From Sphingomonadales bacterium UBA2683 (lineage in GTDB: Bacteria > Pseudomonadota > Alphaproteobacteria > Sphingomonadales > Sphingomonadaceae): 64,000 bases of DNA. The DNA is taken from positions 720,368 through 784,367 of the forward strand of contig DELZ01000005.1 of assembly GCA_002354635.1 (NCBI GenBank). The letters are read 5' to 3'. A program made the position numbers and the translations under genes. Under the pieces are notes generated by a model. It did no database searches. It was given only the letters and a program-made list of their open reading frames with translations, and was not told the DNA's origin. Below, in pieces: positions 61,899 through 64,000 of this stretch (the stretch's first letter is position 1; every line of letters begins with the position of its first letter).

Positions 61899-64000
61899 AT
61901 GAAGCACATCGTTTTCGGGGTTTGTTTAACCGCTTTGCAACTGGTTTCAGCAGCGCCGGGTCATGCCCAGCGCAATGACCAGTCGACTGGTGCCGAAGCT
62001 GACGAGGGTTCCTTCGGGCAGATCATTGTCACGGCTCGCCGTCAATCAGAGAGCATTCTTGACGTGCCCGACACGATTCAGGCTTTTTCTTCCGACCAGA
62101 TCGAACAGGCTGATGTCCGTTCGATCAACAATTTGCACGAGCTGGTGCCAAACTTCCAGATCGTAGAAGCTCAGCAGCCAGGTGTTGCACTCATCAATAT
62201 CCGCGGCATAGGACAGGCACGCAACGGAGAAGCCCCGATTGCAGTCATCGTTGACGGCGTTCAGCAAAATTCATCATATCAGATAACCCAGGACCTGTTC
62301 GATGTCGAACGTATCGAAGTACTCAAGGGTCCGCAGGGTTCGCTCTACGGGCGCAACGCCATTGGTGGTGCAGTCAACATTGTCACTCGCGCACCTGGTG
62401 ACGAATTCGAAGGTATGGCCGAAGCCACTTATGCGAGCGGCGACGAAATTCGCGCCCGGGCTTCGCTCTCCTTGCCGCTGACGGATAGTGTCGGGTTTCG
62501 GGTATCGGGAAGCTATATCAACCGCGATGGACAGATCGAAAATTCTACGCTGGGTGAGAATGTTGATTTCAACGAAAACACGTCGGTTCGCGCTGTTCTA
62601 CACGCCGAGCCTTCGCCATTCGTCACGATTGATCTGCGCGGCTCGTATTCCGATCAAAAGGCCGGTGCTTCCTATTATGTGAGCGGTCTCGCCAATGCGC
62701 CGCGTGATCCGGTCGTCGGTAATCTGCTAGGCGTGGCAACCCGTGAGCTGGCCGATCTGTCATTGCGCGCTGAATTCGATCTTGGTGGGACCACGTTAAC
62801 GTCAGTCAGCGCCTACTCCTGGCTTCAGTCGGGTCTGTTCGAGGAGCTAGACTGGGTTGAACTCGACCTGCTTGCCGCGACCCAAAACCTCGACAACAAG
62901 GCATTCAGTCAAGAGGTTCGGCTGTCGTCTGATAATGATGCAGCACGCCTCCGCTGGACTCTCGGCCTATACTATCTTCATATCAATCGCGATCTCGATA
63001 CTGCAATCTTTCTGCAGCCTGACTTGAGCGGTGTGGGGGTTCCAATTCCTTTGCCGCCAACGCTGTCCACCGATAGCAATGACGCCTATGCGGCGTTCGG
63101 ACAGCTGGTCTACGACGTGACCGATGAAATCGAACTAACCCTCGGGCTGCGCTACGATATCGACGACCGTAACCAGGTCGATCGCAACCCGCTGGTTCCA
63201 GGCGCCCCTGCTGAGTTCGATGCTTCCTTCAATTCTTTGCAACCAAAGGTTTCGCTGGCATACAGCTTTCCCAATGACAGTTTGATATATATGACCGTTG
63301 CCAAGGGTTTTCGCAGCGGCGGTTTCAACGCCAACGATGTGGTGACCCGGCAATATGGTGCCGAAGAGTTGTGGAACTATGAAGCAGGCTTCAAAGCTGT
63401 CATGGCAAACCGCAGCGTCATCTTGAATGGCGCAATTTTTTATACTGAAATCTCGGACCGGCAATATTACGGGCTCGACCTTTCAGCCGGTCCCAACCAG
63501 TTCATCGCCAACCCGATCCCCGAATCGCACATCTGGGGATTGGAGGTCGAATTGCTCGCCCAACCAATGGATGGGCTGAACCTGTCGGTTGCAGGAGGCT
63601 TGCTCGATTCAAAAATAGATACCTACGACCTTTCGGTTTTCGCCAATACGCTCGCCAACGGCGATTTTACGGGTAACGAGCTCAACCAGACGCCCGGTTA
63701 TACCTTGAATGCGGCAGCACAATATGCCTTCGCACTGGGGTCCGGCGAACTGCTCACCCGCTTCTCGGTTTCGGGGTCCGGCGGCGATTATTATTGGGAA
63801 ATCAACAATGAAGATCGGCGCAAAGCGGTTTGGACCGCCGACGCACGGATGACCTACACTTTTGGCAATATTTCGCTGACCGCTTTCGTGAACAACCTCT
63901 TCAACGAACGGCACGATATCGAATTTGTACCTTTTGAGTTCAGTGCCGTTATCACTGGCGCGGATATTGGAGCAGCCGTAAGCGAGAGCTGGGGGCCGCG
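61899..64000 (+). CDS. TonB-dependent outer-membrane receptor, 3' end beyond window
   Basis: Open from an ATG with AGAGGA upstream to the window edge (700 residues visible). Signal peptide (about 1-24, cut near GHAQ), a TonB-box-like IIVTARR, plug domain with VPDTIQAFSSDQIEQ and LKGPQGSLYGRNAIGGAVNIVT, and a beta-barrel. Its last visible part (SLTAFVNNLFNERHDIEF) nears the C-terminus. It should import a bulky nutrient, perhaps the cluster's substrate. Confidence 0.93.
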   Translation, partial: MKHIVFGVCLTALQLVSAAPGHAQRNDQSTGAEADEGSFGQIIVTARRQSESILDVPDTIQAFSSDQIEQADVRSINNLHELVPNFQIVEAQQPGVALINIRGIGQARNGEAPIAVIVDGVQQNSSYQITQDLFDVERIEVLKGPQGSLYGRNAIGGAVNIVTRAPGDEFEGMAEATYASGDEIRARASLSLPLTDSVGFRVSGSYINRDGQIENSTLGENVDFNENTSVRAVLHAEPSPFVTIDLRGSYSDQKAGASYYVSGLANAPRDPVVGNLLGVATRELADLSLRAEFDLGGTTLTSVSAYSWLQSGLFEELDWVELDLLAATQNLDNKAFSQEVRLSSDNDAARLRWTLGLYYLHINRDLDTAIFLQPDLSGVGVPIPLPPTLSTDSNDAYAAFGQLVYDVTDEIELTLGLRYDIDDRNQVDRNPLVPGAPAEFDASFNSLQPKVSLAYSFPNDSLIYMTVAKGFRSGGFNANDVVTRQYGAEELWNYEAGFKAVMANRSVILNGAIFYTEISDRQYYGLDLSAGPNQFIANPIPESHIWGLEVELLAQPMDGLNLSVAGGLLDSKIDTYDLSVFANTLANGDFTGNELNQTPGYTLNAAAQYAFALGSGELLTRFSVSGSGGDYYWEINNEDRRKAVWTADARMTYTFGNISLTAFVNNLFNERHDIEFVPFEFSAVITGADIGAAVSESWGP

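Noticed and set aside
1..64000. tRNA, rRNA and CRISPR arrays
   Set aside because: No cloverleaf-like gene, ribosomal RNA sequence or regularly spaced direct repeats were found by eye. A covariance-model search (tRNAscan-SE, Infernal) would be decisive.

Overview
The window comes from a GC-rich alphaproteobacterium, most likely a sphingomonad (Sphingorhabdus/Parasphingorhabdus-like). The clues are GroESL behind a perfect CIRCE operator, a SigF/NrsF copper-stress module with a bufferin operon as in Caulobacter, a TonB-dependent receptor and TonB-type proteins, and recurrent GTG/TTG starts with overlapping genes. No tRNA, rRNA or CRISPR array was seen. A stretch from about 42.4 to 50.2 kb is visibly AT-richer than the rest and has different codon use. 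It looks like an acquired island.

Layout. 1-5 kb: the end of an amidase, a PepSY membrane protein, a TRIC/UPF0126 channel-like protein, and SppA on the other strand. 4.0-7.6 kb, minus strand: bufA-bufB-bufC-doxX-sigF-nrsF, a copper/heavy-metal operon in which the sigma factor and its membrane anti-sigma factor lie downstream of the RiPP-like bufferin genes. The promoter in front of bufA fits GTAACC-N16-CGAA exactly. 7.7-9.9 kb: CIRCE, groES, groEL, terminator. 10-24 kb: housekeeping and metabolic genes (DUF885 peptidase, L-serine dehydratase, MBL hydrolase, MDR reductase, MFS, DJ-1 protein, TonB, DUF1993, MAPEG/LysR pair, diguanylate cyclase, polA).

24.2-34.5 kb: a dense sulfide-handling locus. 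On the minus strand one probable operon encodes a persulfide dioxygenase, two YeeE/YedE proteins, a DUF442-sulfide:quinone oxidoreductase fusion, a SulP transporter, DoxX and a CioAB-type cytochrome bd with its DUF2474 small subunit. A peroxiredoxin, an ArsR regulator and a methyltransferase diverge from it, and palindromes lie in the shared promoter region. The apparent logic is oxidation of sulfide to persulfide and sulfite, with electrons passed through quinone to a sulfide/cyanide-tolerant oxidase.

34.5-42.4 kb: a phosphoribosyltransferase, a host-attachment protein, a three-gene MacAB-like ABC exporter without an outer-membrane partner, and hemN with an FNR box next to an FnrL-type regulator with four iron-sulfur cysteines. 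42.4-50.2 kb, island: a likely IS21-type end remnant, a TetR gene remnant, a secreted protein overlapping an exported TPR-CHAT (caspase-like) protein, an unknown 230-residue protein, and a ParB-fused DNA methyltransferase with a DUF5681 protein.

50.2-64 kb: a catabolic or oxidative cluster built around a three-subunit molybdenum hydroxylase (CoxM/S/L-like). It includes cofactor maturation genes (MobA-like, XdhC), an SDR, a SnoaL-like protein, a DJ-1 protein, an SRPBCC protein, a large LuxR-type (LAL) regulator and a TonB-dependent receptor that runs off the window. Three promoters here share a 21-bp imperfect palindrome, at nearly the same distance from the start codon in two of them. This suggests a regulon of the LAL protein. 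The substrate is unknown.
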